Below, one piece after another: positions 32,631 to 38,016 of a stretch of 38,016 nt of DNA. The translations under genes and the position numbers were made by a program. Numbering within the stretch: the first letter of the stretch is position 1; each line of letters begins with the position of its first letter. Location of the stretch: positions 1-38,016 of the forward strand of contig JBAZZX010000028.1 in the NCBI GenBank assembly GCA_041658585.1. The letters are read 5' to 3'. This DNA comes from DYFC01 sp041658585 (GTDB lineage: Bacteria > Nitrospirota > Thermodesulfovibrionia > Thermodesulfovibrionales > SM23-35). Below the pieces are notes generated by a model. That model did not search any database. It was not told the origin of the DNA and saw only the letters and a program-made list of their open reading frames with translations.

Positions 32631-32811
32631 GGATGCTAGGTCAGCAATTCAAGAGTACAAGAAACAAGGATTAGACAAAAGCACATATTCAACTGAGCAA
32701 TATGATATTCAAAAAATCAAAGAATCCTCAGTGAAATTAATTCTTGAAGCAAAAACATTAGGCGCAGCGGGTCAAGTGTGCCCTGCTTGCAACGGGAGTG
32801 GAAGGGTATAG
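32599..32811 (+). CDS. Small protein with C-terminal CPACNGSG zinc-knuckle motif
   Basis: This 70-aa protein has a helical N-terminal part (MTRAEVLRKIEDARSAIQEY) and ends in CPACNGSGRV. That is a single CxxCxGxG unit like those of the DnaJ zinc domain, which could bind zinc as a dimer. An AAGGAG ribosome site lies 7 nt before the ATG, inside the end of the upstream gene. The overlap suggests the two products act together. Function unknown. Confidence 0.6.
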   Translation: MTRAEVLRKIEDARSAIQEYKKQGLDKSTYSTEQYDIQKIKESSVKLILEAKTLGAAGQVCPACNGSGRV

Positions 32812-32914
32812 ATAAATAAGGCGTGATTGCGCTGTGAACATCATCAGCCGCCTGCAGCAGGTAATATAGTGAAGCAGGCCGTTAGGAGGCCAGTGAAAAA
32901 GGAGACTGGTACTT

Positions 32915-33595
32915 ATGGACTTAGGAGAAACGTTAGCAGGCGCGAAACTGGAAACAAGGCAGCCTTTCAGACCGCTATTGGAAGAGTATTTACTGAAACA
33001 AGTAGAATCAGTCAGAAGTGAAATTCTTTTTAAAATGCAACTCGTTCACAGGGTGGGCCTAGCTGTTATAACTGCACCTGTCATAGTTCTTCCGATAATT
33101 GCCCGTATACAGGATTACATTCCAAAAGCGTTGTTAACTACTGGGCCAAATCCATTGCCCAGTTTCACATTTAGCACGATGATCCTTCTAGTTTCAACAG
33201 GGATACCACTTCTCCTCCTTTGGGCAGAACTCTTCTGTATTTCTCAAACGAATGGCATCTTGAGGGCTGGACACTGGTTGCGAGGGATAGAAGAACAACT
33301 CAATATCTCAAGCTCAAGTACTCCCATATGCGGGTGGGAATGCTGGATCGAAAACGAAGGACGTCGGGCAACGGACGACGTGTTGACTCGCGGTACTCGC
33401 CTGGCATTGATCGCCTTGTACTACTTTGCATCAGTGTTGATGATATGTTTTCTCACGCGTGATTATCTAAAATTGATCAACACGAGTGCCACACCAATAT
33501 TAATAAACATACTTAGTATTGCCCTCTTTTCTATTTTCGCTGGGCTTTTCTTGATTTTTTTGGTTGGTCGGCGCAAGGTATTATACTGCCCTTGA
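32915..33595 (+). CDS. Unrecognised multi-pass membrane protein
   Basis: This 226-aa protein has about four hydrophobic segments: around 47-65 (VGLAVITAPVIVLPIIARI), 89-110, 162-180 and 197-217. Between segments 2 and 3 is a soluble stretch with ILRAGHWLRGIEEQLN and GWECWIENEG. That arrangement recalls uncharacterised small membrane proteins with an 'R-A-G..l..iE' motif, but I cannot name the family. AAGGAG lies 10 nt before the ATG. It is followed by a small hairpin (33619-33642) and a large attC-like site. Confidence 0.6.
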   Translation: MDLGETLAGAKLETRQPFRPLLEEYLLKQVESVRSEILFKMQLVHRVGLAVITAPVIVLPIIARIQDYIPKALLTTGPNPLPSFTFSTMILLVSTGIPLLLLWAELFCISQTNGILRAGHWLRGIEEQLNISSSSTPICGWECWIENEGRRATDDVLTRGTRLALIALYYFASVLMICFLTRDYLKLINTSATPILINILSIALFSIFAGLFLIFLVGRRKVLYCP

Positions 33596-33618
33596 TGTCG
33601 ATAACATAATGGCAGACG

Positions 33619-33642
33619 TTGCCAATTTAAACAATTTGGCAA
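33619..33642 (+). terminator. Hairpin after the membrane-protein gene
   Basis: TTGCCAA and TTGGCAA pair around a 10-nt AT-rich loop, 23 bp after the stop codon. There is no T-run, so a role as terminator is weak. Confidence 0.35.
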
Positions 33643-33663
33643 GGGGAAAGAATAGAAAAGATC

Positions 33664-33835
33664 GCACAACCAGTCGTTCCAGCGGCCAAGCCGCTGAACT
33701 CATTGTTCTCCCCTCGCTCCGCTCGGGGAGAATGCGCGAGTTGAGCAGCGAACAGGGTGACTGCGCTTCGCGAGGGAGAACCAGGAGTTCGAGACAGATG
33801 GGCCTCCGGCCCACCGCTCAACTGCCGCGTTGGTG
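33664..33835 (+). other. Large attC-like recombination site (172 bp)
   Basis: The R''-like box GCACAAC (33664-33670) with following CAGTCGTTCCAGCGG pairs, inverted, with CCGCTCAACTG and the R'-like box GTTGGTG (33829-33835). The centre folds further: GAACTC..GTTCTCCC pairs with GGGAGAAC..GAGTTC. It also carries a GC-rich CCCCTCGCTCCGCTCGGGG palindrome. This is the architecture of integron attC sites, at the upper end of known sizes. The R boxes are imperfect to the RYYYAAC/GTTRRRY consensus. Confidence 0.55.
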
Positions 33836-33911
33836 ATAGCTCACAAACTGTTTAGCCTTTCGACTTTTTGCGGACGAGATAGGAACCTTAAAATGTTTTT
33901 GGGAGATACGT

Positions 33912-36170
33912 ATGGTTATAAAACTTACTAAAGAATTTAAGGCAAGATTAATGTCACTCAAAACTTCTGGAAATAGGAAACAATATGAGCAAGCGACAAT
34001 GATTCTGAGTGAATTACAAATGGAAACGAAAGTCTCAAAAAACTTTAGAGATGACTGCAGGATTCCTAATTGCCATAAGTTTGAGCTACGAGATGGGTAT
34101 CGGATTGTTTTCCAAAAAATCGAAGGCACTCAAGATTCATATCTAGCCTTATATATAGGAAGCCACGATGAAGTAGACCGATACCTTGACCATCATAAGG
34201 GATGGATATTTGACCCCACTAAGCACGGGTTAAAGGAACTGCGGTTAATGTCAGTCGAAGATGAACAAGTAAATATTGTAGTGTCACCTGAGTTGCAGTC
34301 AAAGCTCAAAGGTGAACCTGCTGAGCAAATATCTAAAGTTTTTGGTGACTTAGATGCTACCCATTTGAATAAGGCTGGCGTTCCCGAAGATAAGATTGAA
34401 TACGCTTTATCTTTATCAGACCCTGATTCTTTAGATGTAATGACTTTTTTAGAGGGAATGCCTCCTCAAACTGAATCTCTTCTGCTGGCTTATATTACAG
34501 GAGGAGAAGAACATCGAAAAGAAATCAAGCTTTTACTGGAAGGGAAACGAGAATTTCATCCGGTAATTGAAAGTGCTATTGCAGATGCAATTGATACAAC
34601 TCCTAATGAGTTTATTGACCTGCGGGATTTACCTGAAGAAAAGAAGGCTTTTGATTCTTATCCACTTGAAGATTGGATGCTTTTTTTGCATCCAGACCAA
34701 AAGCCCATTGTTTCGAAGGAATTTAACGGGCCAGCAAGATTGCGTGGAGTAAGCGGTTCTGGAAAGACAGTTATTGCAATTCATAGAGCACGTTATTTTG
34801 CGAGAAGAATAATTGAAGAGGGCAGTAATCAATACGTTCTGTTTATTACATTCAATAAGTCTCTTGCGGAGCTCGTTAGTAATTTAATAGATAGACTATC
34901 TCTTTTGCGGGAAAAAGCAAAAATTCATGTTTTTACAATGGATAAATGGTGCCGTGATTTTATCAAGTTTAGAATCGGCAATGTTCCTACTTGGCAAGAT
35001 GCAATAGTACAAAGTATTTGGGATGACTCGATAAATAAACATTTGACTAATCTGTCGCTGGTGGGGCTTTGCCAGAATATTAGCAATACAATGCCTGCCC
35101 TAAGAAGAGACAGGGATATTCAATTTCTTGAAGACGAAGTTAAATTTATATATGGCAAATTTATCCACAATGAATCGAACAAATATTTGACTTGCGATAG
35201 AACAGGCAGAGTTCGCAGGTTAATCCCTAAACAACGGCAAGCTATATTGGATTTATATACGACTTATGCAGAAGAGCTTATATCAAAAAAACAATATATA
35301 TCAGGAGAAATAAATAGAACTGCTTACGCCTTACTAAAGAAATATGAGATTCCTGAATTTGATTATCGAGCAATTATTATTGATGAGGTACAGGATTTAT
35401 CTGAGGTTGAGCTTAGCGTTTTACGAGAACTTGCAGGAAATAACACTGAGAAGTTGTTTTTTGTTGGAGATGGGGCACAGCGTATTTATACACGGGGATA
35501 TTCCATGAAAAATATGGGAATTAACGTAGTCGGAAGAAGTTTTGTCTTAAAGCAGAATTACCGCAATACAAAAGAAATTATGAATGCTGCATCAATGCTA
35601 ATGCAATCTCAAGGTATCGGGAAATACGATGATGAGCCTGAAACTTCTCAAATATTGGCTATGGCATCTTCACATACGGCTGAAAAACCTTTGCTAATTA
35701 TTGCTCATACTCCTGACGAAGAATGGAAAACTGTTGCTAAAGAAATTAAGTATTTGATAAATATGTTAAAAATACAGCCCCATGAAATATGTTGTTTGGC
35801 TCGTTCAAATTGGGAAAGAGAGGGAATTAAAAAGACGTTAGAGCAGTTTGGAATCAAGGCAGTAGAATATCGAGCAGAGGGTATAGGAGCAAATGACTGC
35901 ATTAAGGTAACGAGCTTGCATAATTCTAAAGGACATGAATTTAAGGTAGTTTTTATAGTTGGTTTTTTTGACGGTGCTATTCCGCTGCTTGACAATACAC
36001 ATGACCCTGAGAATTTTGAAAGTGAGGCAGCTCTTTTATATGTTGCCATGACACGGGCAAAAGATTTACTGTATTTATCCTATCCTGAAATAGACCAGAA
36101 CAAGCTGCCGTTAAGTCAATCCAGGTTTATTGATAATATCAGAGATGCTATAGATATAATTCATCTCTAA
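33912..36170 (+). CDS. RelE/ParE-like N-terminal domain fused to UvrD/Rep superfamily 1 helicase
   Basis: This is a 752-aa protein. Residues 1-100 resemble the RelE/ParE/YoeB toxin fold: an N-terminal helix pair, then KFELRDGYRIVFQKIEGTQD and LALYIGSHDEVDRYLDHHKG. Residues about 255-750 are a complete SF1A helicase: Q-motif LHPDQKPIV, Walker A GVSGSGKT, motif II IIIDEVQDL, III FFVGDGAQRIY, IV KQNYRNTKEI, V HNSKGHEFKVVF and VI LYVAMTRAKDLL. DNA or RNA unwinding is near certain from the motifs. The role of the toxin-like domain is unknown. The accessory location suggests defence or mobile-element biology. GGGAGA precedes the ATG. It is AT-rich compared with the core genes. Confidence 0.85.
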   Translation: MVIKLTKEFKARLMSLKTSGNRKQYEQATMILSELQMETKVSKNFRDDCRIPNCHKFELRDGYRIVFQKIEGTQDSYLALYIGSHDEVDRYLDHHKGWIFDPTKHGLKELRLMSVEDEQVNIVVSPELQSKLKGEPAEQISKVFGDLDATHLNKAGVPEDKIEYALSLSDPDSLDVMTFLEGMPPQTESLLLAYITGGEEHRKEIKLLLEGKREFHPVIESAIADAIDTTPNEFIDLRDLPEEKKAFDSYPLEDWMLFLHPDQKPIVSKEFNGPARLRGVSGSGKTVIAIHRARYFARRIIEEGSNQYVLFITFNKSLAELVSNLIDRLSLLREKAKIHVFTMDKWCRDFIKFRIGNVPTWQDAIVQSIWDDSINKHLTNLSLVGLCQNISNTMPALRRDRDIQFLEDEVKFIYGKFIHNESNKYLTCDRTGRVRRLIPKQRQAILDLYTTYAEELISKKQYISGEINRTAYALLKKYEIPEFDYRAIIIDEVQDLSEVELSVLRELAGNNTEKLFFVGDGAQRIYTRGYSMKNMGINVVGRSFVLKQNYRNTKEIMNAASMLMQSQGIGKYDDEPETSQILAMASSHTAEKPLLIIAHTPDEEWKTVAKEIKYLINMLKIQPHEICCLARSNWEREGIKKTLEQFGIKAVEYRAEGIGANDCIKVTSLHNSKGHEFKVVFIVGFFDGAIPLLDNTHDPENFESEAALLYVAMTRAKDLLYLSYPEIDQNKLPLSQSRFIDNIRDAIDIIHL

Positions 36171-36327
36171 GTCGCAGTACCTCTGCAAGATACTTTTTAC
36201 TTCTCAAAACAGGGAACCACTTCCGCGGTGTCGAGTTTCAATTTAATTCCCCACTCAGTTTCAGGTTTATTCCCCACCTTTTTTCCGTGTTAAATTATAG
36301 AACTCATCCGTTAAAGGACATACTAAT
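36171..36327. other. Gap with possible IS21-type end remnant
   Basis: No gene is seen. A short direct repeat TTTAATTCCCCAC (~36243) / TTTATTCCCCACC (~36268) resembles the repeated ends of IS21-family elements (recalled, unverified). No attC site for the helicase cassette is visible here, so an insertion or deletion may have removed it. Confidence 0.3.
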
Positions 36328-36328
36328 G

Positions 36329-36648
36329 GGACGTTCTGGACTAATTAAACTAAAGAGATTATACTTTTTGAAAATTGGGAAGGGGCAACTGAAGGAATGC
36401 CGCGTCAAGCACGGATTCACCCGGAACACTCCATCACGTGCAGGAAGATCAATATAAAAATTGATGAGTTGTATTATGGAGGGCGAAGGCGCAATGTTTC
36501 ATGCGCACGTGCGCAGGCAGCCCATATTCTTATTGAAGATTTTGGAATAACACTTGCAAAGGTTACCCGGAATTTAGGGGTAACAACATCAGCAATATTT
36601 AATATGCTGAAAAGGAAAATTGATAAGTTTAATTAGTCAAGAACGTCC
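36329..36648 (+). mobile_element. Decayed RAYT (REP-associated tyrosine transposase) unit with 23-bp inverted ends
   Basis: Inverted ends GGACGTTCTgGACTAATTAA (from 36329) and its complement ending at 36648 match at 22 of 23 positions. They flank a single 79-codon relic of a Y1-type transposase. The right inverted end contains the TAG stop of that relic. The inverted ends suggest a non-autonomous, REP-like unit. Confidence 0.72.
36397..36636 (+). pseudogene. Internally deleted Y1/RAYT transposase
   Basis: The 79-aa product joins the family's N-terminal start (MPRQARIHPEHSI) directly to its C-terminal region (RKINIKIDELYYGGRRRNVS, CARAQAAHILIEDFGITLAK, VTRNLGVTTSAIFNML). The C-terminal part is the DnaA-like helix-turn-helix tail common to REP-associated Y1 transposases. 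The catalytic HUH and tyrosine domain, which normally occupies some 200 residues between these parts, is missing. It cannot be an active transposase but might still bind DNA. A GAAGGA ribosome-like sequence precedes the ATG. Confidence 0.72.
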
Positions 36649-36658
36649 ACTTTTTCCC

Positions 36659-36687
36659 TTGACAAAACATTACAATGTAGTTATATT
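36659..36687 (+). promoter_or_regulatory. Sigma-70 promoter of brnTA
   Basis: TTGACA (36659-36664), a 17-bp spacer and TATATT (36682-36687). The predicted transcription start falls at about 36694, the A of the brnT ATG. Confidence 0.75.
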
Positions 36688-36691
36688 GTAA
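36670..36691. promoter_or_regulatory. Palindromic operator over the brnTA promoter
   Basis: A 22-bp palindrome, TTACAATnTAnnTAnATTGTAA, covers the -10 box and the end of the spacer. In known BrnTA systems the BrnA ribbon-helix-helix antitoxin autorepresses at such a site. Binding here is inferred. Confidence 0.68.
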
Positions 36692-36693
36692 AT

Positions 36694-36984
36694 ATGGCAA
36701 ACATATCATTTGAATGGGACGAGGAAAAGAGAGCTCTAAACAAAAAGAAACACGGTATATCCTTTGAAGAAGCCCAAACAGTGTTCGTCGATGAAAATGC
36801 CCTACTTCTTCACGACCCGGACCATTCACAAGAGGAAGATAGATTTATACTTCTTGGTTTAAGTTCTAAGCTTCGTATTCTCGTTGTTTGTCATTGTTAT
36901 CGAAAGAATGATGAAGTAATAAGAATTATATCCGTTCGTAAAGCAGCCCGTTCAGAACAGAAACAATATTGGAAAAGGTGGTGA
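36694..36984 (+). CDS. brnT: BrnT-family ribonuclease toxin
   Basis: This 96-aa protein matches the BrnT family (RelE-like fold): FEWDEEKRALNKKKHGISFE, EAQTVFVDENAL, then RFILLGLSSKLRILVVCHCY and IRIISVRKAARSEQKQYW. BrnT cleaves RNA and is neutralised by BrnA. The gene is complete and 3 bp upstream of brnA. No Shine-Dalgarno is present and the promoter predicts a start at the ATG, so the mRNA may be leaderless. Confidence 0.9.
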   Translation: MANISFEWDEEKRALNKKKHGISFEEAQTVFVDENALLLHDPDHSQEEDRFILLGLSSKLRILVVCHCYRKNDEVIRIISVRKAARSEQKQYWKRW

Positions 36985-36987
36985 AAA

Positions 36988-37203
36988 ATGAGAAAAGAAT
37001 ACGATTTTTCAAAAGCAAAGAAAAATCCTTACGCTAGTCGTCTTAAACGACAGGTTACAATCCGACTTGATGAGGAAACAATTAAGTATTTCAAAAAACT
37101 TTCGGAAGAAGCAGAAATACCATATCAAACCCTGATTAATCTCTATTTGCGTGATTGTGCAGCTTCAAGTCGCAGGCTTTCTTTACAATGGAAAGTGGCT
37201 TAA
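36988..37203 (+). CDS. brnA: BrnA-family antitoxin
   Basis: This 71-aa ribbon-helix-helix protein begins MRKEYDFSKAKKNPYASRLK, then KQVTIRLDEETIKYF-type strand-helix residues (RQVTIRLDEETIKYFKKL) and IPYQTLINLYLRDCA, the BrnA family pattern. It neutralises BrnT and probably represses the operon by binding the palindrome at 36670-36691. It starts 3 bp after brnT with GGTGG as a ribosome site. An attC site begins 8 bp after its stop. Confidence 0.9.
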   Translation: MRKEYDFSKAKKNPYASRLKRQVTIRLDEETIKYFKKLSEEAEIPYQTLINLYLRDCAASSRRLSLQWKVA

Positions 37204-37211
37204 TAAAAAAT

Positions 37212-37296
37212 GCCTAACATGGCGCTGCACCGGATTTTTAACACGCGGCAAAAAGATGCCGCCTGTTAAAAACCAATGAGCTTGTAAGCGTTAGAG
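37212..37296 (+). other. attC site 1 (end of brnTA cassette)
   Basis: R'' GCCTAAC (37212-37218) fits RYYYAAC. R' GTTAGAG (37290-37296) fits GTTRRR. Between them is a strong central hairpin (GGATTTTTAACA..GCGGCA with TGCCGC.TGTTAAAAACC). It lies directly behind the brnTA genes, as attC does in cassettes. The L boxes pair only weakly. Confidence 0.68.
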
Positions 37297-37318
37297 CAAA
37301 TAAAGACAATAACAAAAT

Positions 37319-37396
37319 ATGGGAAAGATGAAAAAGGTCGCTGTTGTTTTACCAATAGAAGGCAAAAAATGGAGGGAGCATTATTTTGGATGCTGA
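37319..37396 (+). CDS. Possible 25-aa leader peptide of the cassette gene
   Basis: MGKMKKVAVVLPIEGKKWRE then five more residues to TGA. It starts 29 bp inside the cassette and overlaps the TTG start of the next gene by 11 bp in another frame. It may be a coupled leader, or the remains of the true N-terminus after a frameshift. Confidence 0.35.
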   Translation: MGKMKKVAVVLPIEGKKWREHYFGC

Positions 37397-37799
37397 CGAG
37401 GCACGTATAAGCAAGATTCTTGAGACAAAAGAAGTTCCTGCAGTTTCGGAAGAAAATTTACTGAAATATCGGAAGTATCTTTTACAGCATCTTGATCGAA
37501 AAGCGATTCTTACTGGACGCGAGGACTTCCCATGGGAAGAAAAATATGTTTTCGGTCCATATAGTCATACCGAATACGAGAAGCTGAAAAGAACAAACCC
37601 ATCATACACTGATGAGTACGAACTGATAGACATACTGGAAAATGAAATAGAAGAAAACGATTTAATTGCAAAGGTAAAACGTCTGTCGGATAGAAGGATA
37701 TTTGCAATTGGCTTATCATGGCTCACTACAAAGAAGAATAAAGGCAAAGACTATCAACTGCTCGACGACTTTGCAACGTGGGTCGTAAATTGGTTTTAA
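37386..37799 (+). CDS. Cassette-encoded protein of unknown function
   Basis: This 137-aa soluble protein has a TTG start 9 nt after GGAGGGA. Features are EVPAVSEENLLKYRKYLLQH, then EDFPWEEKYVFGPYSHTEYE, PSYTDEYELIDI, VKRLSDRRIFAIGLSWL, and a C-terminal YQLLDDFATWVVNWF. The second half reads like a small beta-barrel. I recall similar uncharacterised, possibly calcium-binding proteins, but cannot name the family. It lies alone between attC 1 and attC 2, the one-gene arrangement of an integron cassette. The frame could continue from a short upstream frame by a frameshift. Confidence 0.65.
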   Translation: MDADEARISKILETKEVPAVSEENLLKYRKYLLQHLDRKAILTGREDFPWEEKYVFGPYSHTEYEKLKRTNPSYTDEYELIDILENEIEENDLIAKVKRLSDRRIFAIGLSWLTTKKNKGKDYQLLDDFATWVVNWF

Positions 37800-37808
37800 T
37801 GAAAATAA

Positions 37809-37897
37809 GCTCTAACGAATCACTCAAGCCGACCGAGAGTAGCCTCTGTTTGAAATTCAAAGCTCTGTGGCTCGGCTGCTTATTTCCGGCGTTGAAG
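37809..37897 (+). other. attC site 2 (end of the single-gene cassette)
   Basis: R'' GCTCTAAC (37809-37816) and R' GTTGAAG (37891-37897). L'' CAAGCCGACC pairs with L' GGCTCGGCTGC, and the centre is imperfectly self-complementary. GCTCTAAC is the exact complement of GTTAGAGC (37290-37297), the sequence at the start of this cassette, as required if the cassette had circulated as a unit. Confidence 0.78.
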
Positions 37898-37949
37898 CTG
37901 TAGAAAAAGCCACTTGACAAAATATTATGGATTGGGCAGGAAAAAACGA

Positions 37950-38016
37950 ATGCGTAGAATGCACTGTATTAAGCGATCTCGGTTCGTCGAATGGGCAAGA
38001 GACCCCGAAAATTACG
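37950..38016 (+). CDS. Possible start of the next cassette gene (cut by the window end)
   Basis: An open frame MRRMHCIKRSRFVEWARDPE runs off the end. AGGA lies about 8 nt upstream, and TTGACA (37914-37919) is close behind attC 2. It is too short to identify. Confidence 0.35.
   Translation, partial: MRRMHCIKRSRFVEWARDPENY

Noticed and set aside
32812..32890. Possible attC site before the 226-aa membrane protein (GTTAGGA at about 32879)
   Set aside because: There is no RYYYAAC box upstream and the two halves pair poorly; only the R'-like word fits.
33564..33836. Reading frames on both strands near 33.6-33.8 kb
   Set aside because: They translate the attC-like palindrome; composition and overlap with inverted repeats explain the open frames.

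Overview
The window is from a Gram-negative, outer-membrane bacterium. It has a complete Mla lipid-transport set, a type IV pilus minor-pilin/PilY1 operon, periplasmic lipoproteins, and a ccsA/hemX-hemA-hemC tetrapyrrole operon. This mixture, with two stand-alone MshEN-domain proteins and a Cys-rich Dicty_CTDC-type secreted protein, fits Nitrospirota (Thermodesulfovibrionia-like) or a former deltaproteobacterial lineage. That is an inference from gene content, not a proven assignment. Almost all of 0-31.5 kb is dense, ordinary chromosome with operons, short overlaps and clear ribosome binding sites. From about 31.7 kb to the end the DNA is accessory: more AT-rich, with every gene on the + strand, poorly recognisable proteins, a toxin-antitoxin pair, a decayed transposase and integron-type attC sites.

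Layout. 0.1-2.1 kb: an RpoD-like sigma factor bracketed by two perfect 125-bp inverted copies of a palindromic repeat. 2.1-3.0 kb: an MshEN-GAF protein. 3.4-12.1 kb: a pilus operon (small exported protein, PilY1, FimT/GspH, PilV, PilW, PilX, Ig-like lipoprotein) behind a candidate sigma-54 promoter. 12.1-14.5 kb (minus): fur-feoB with a Fur-type operator on its own promoter. 14.6 kb (minus): HU. 15.1-20.4 kb: argG, dprA, topA and a MobB-like P-loop protein. 20.5-24.8 kb: mlaC-mlaA (plus) converging on mlaE-mlaF-mlaD-cNMP-binding protein (minus). 25.1-27.3 kb: an MshEN-repeat protein and a Cys-rich secreted repeat protein. 27.4-30.7 kb: small LGCF protein, ccsA/hemX-like, hemA, hemC. 30.9-31.5 kb (minus): a HAD phosphatase. 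32.0-38.0 kb: cassette region with two membrane proteins, a RelE-like/UvrD helicase fusion, a RAYT-transposase relic, brnTA and a small cassette gene lying between two attC sites.

The most striking signal is a population of palindromic intergenic elements. (i) hemC carries a 78-bp in-frame insertion flanked by a 10-bp direct repeat. Its core is shared with an intergenic element at 1.75 kb, which recalls the Rickettsia palindromic elements. (ii) Two elements between mlaA and the cNMP gene share a loop core but have long, near-perfect stems of unrelated sequence. (iii) Two ~215-bp imperfect palindromes of one family start exactly at the stop codons of argG and hemC. (iv) Several other elements repeat the design of a common core inside locus-specific inverted arms. 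The second notable object is the attC cassette cluster, with no integrase in view, which carries the toxin-fold/helicase fusion gene.
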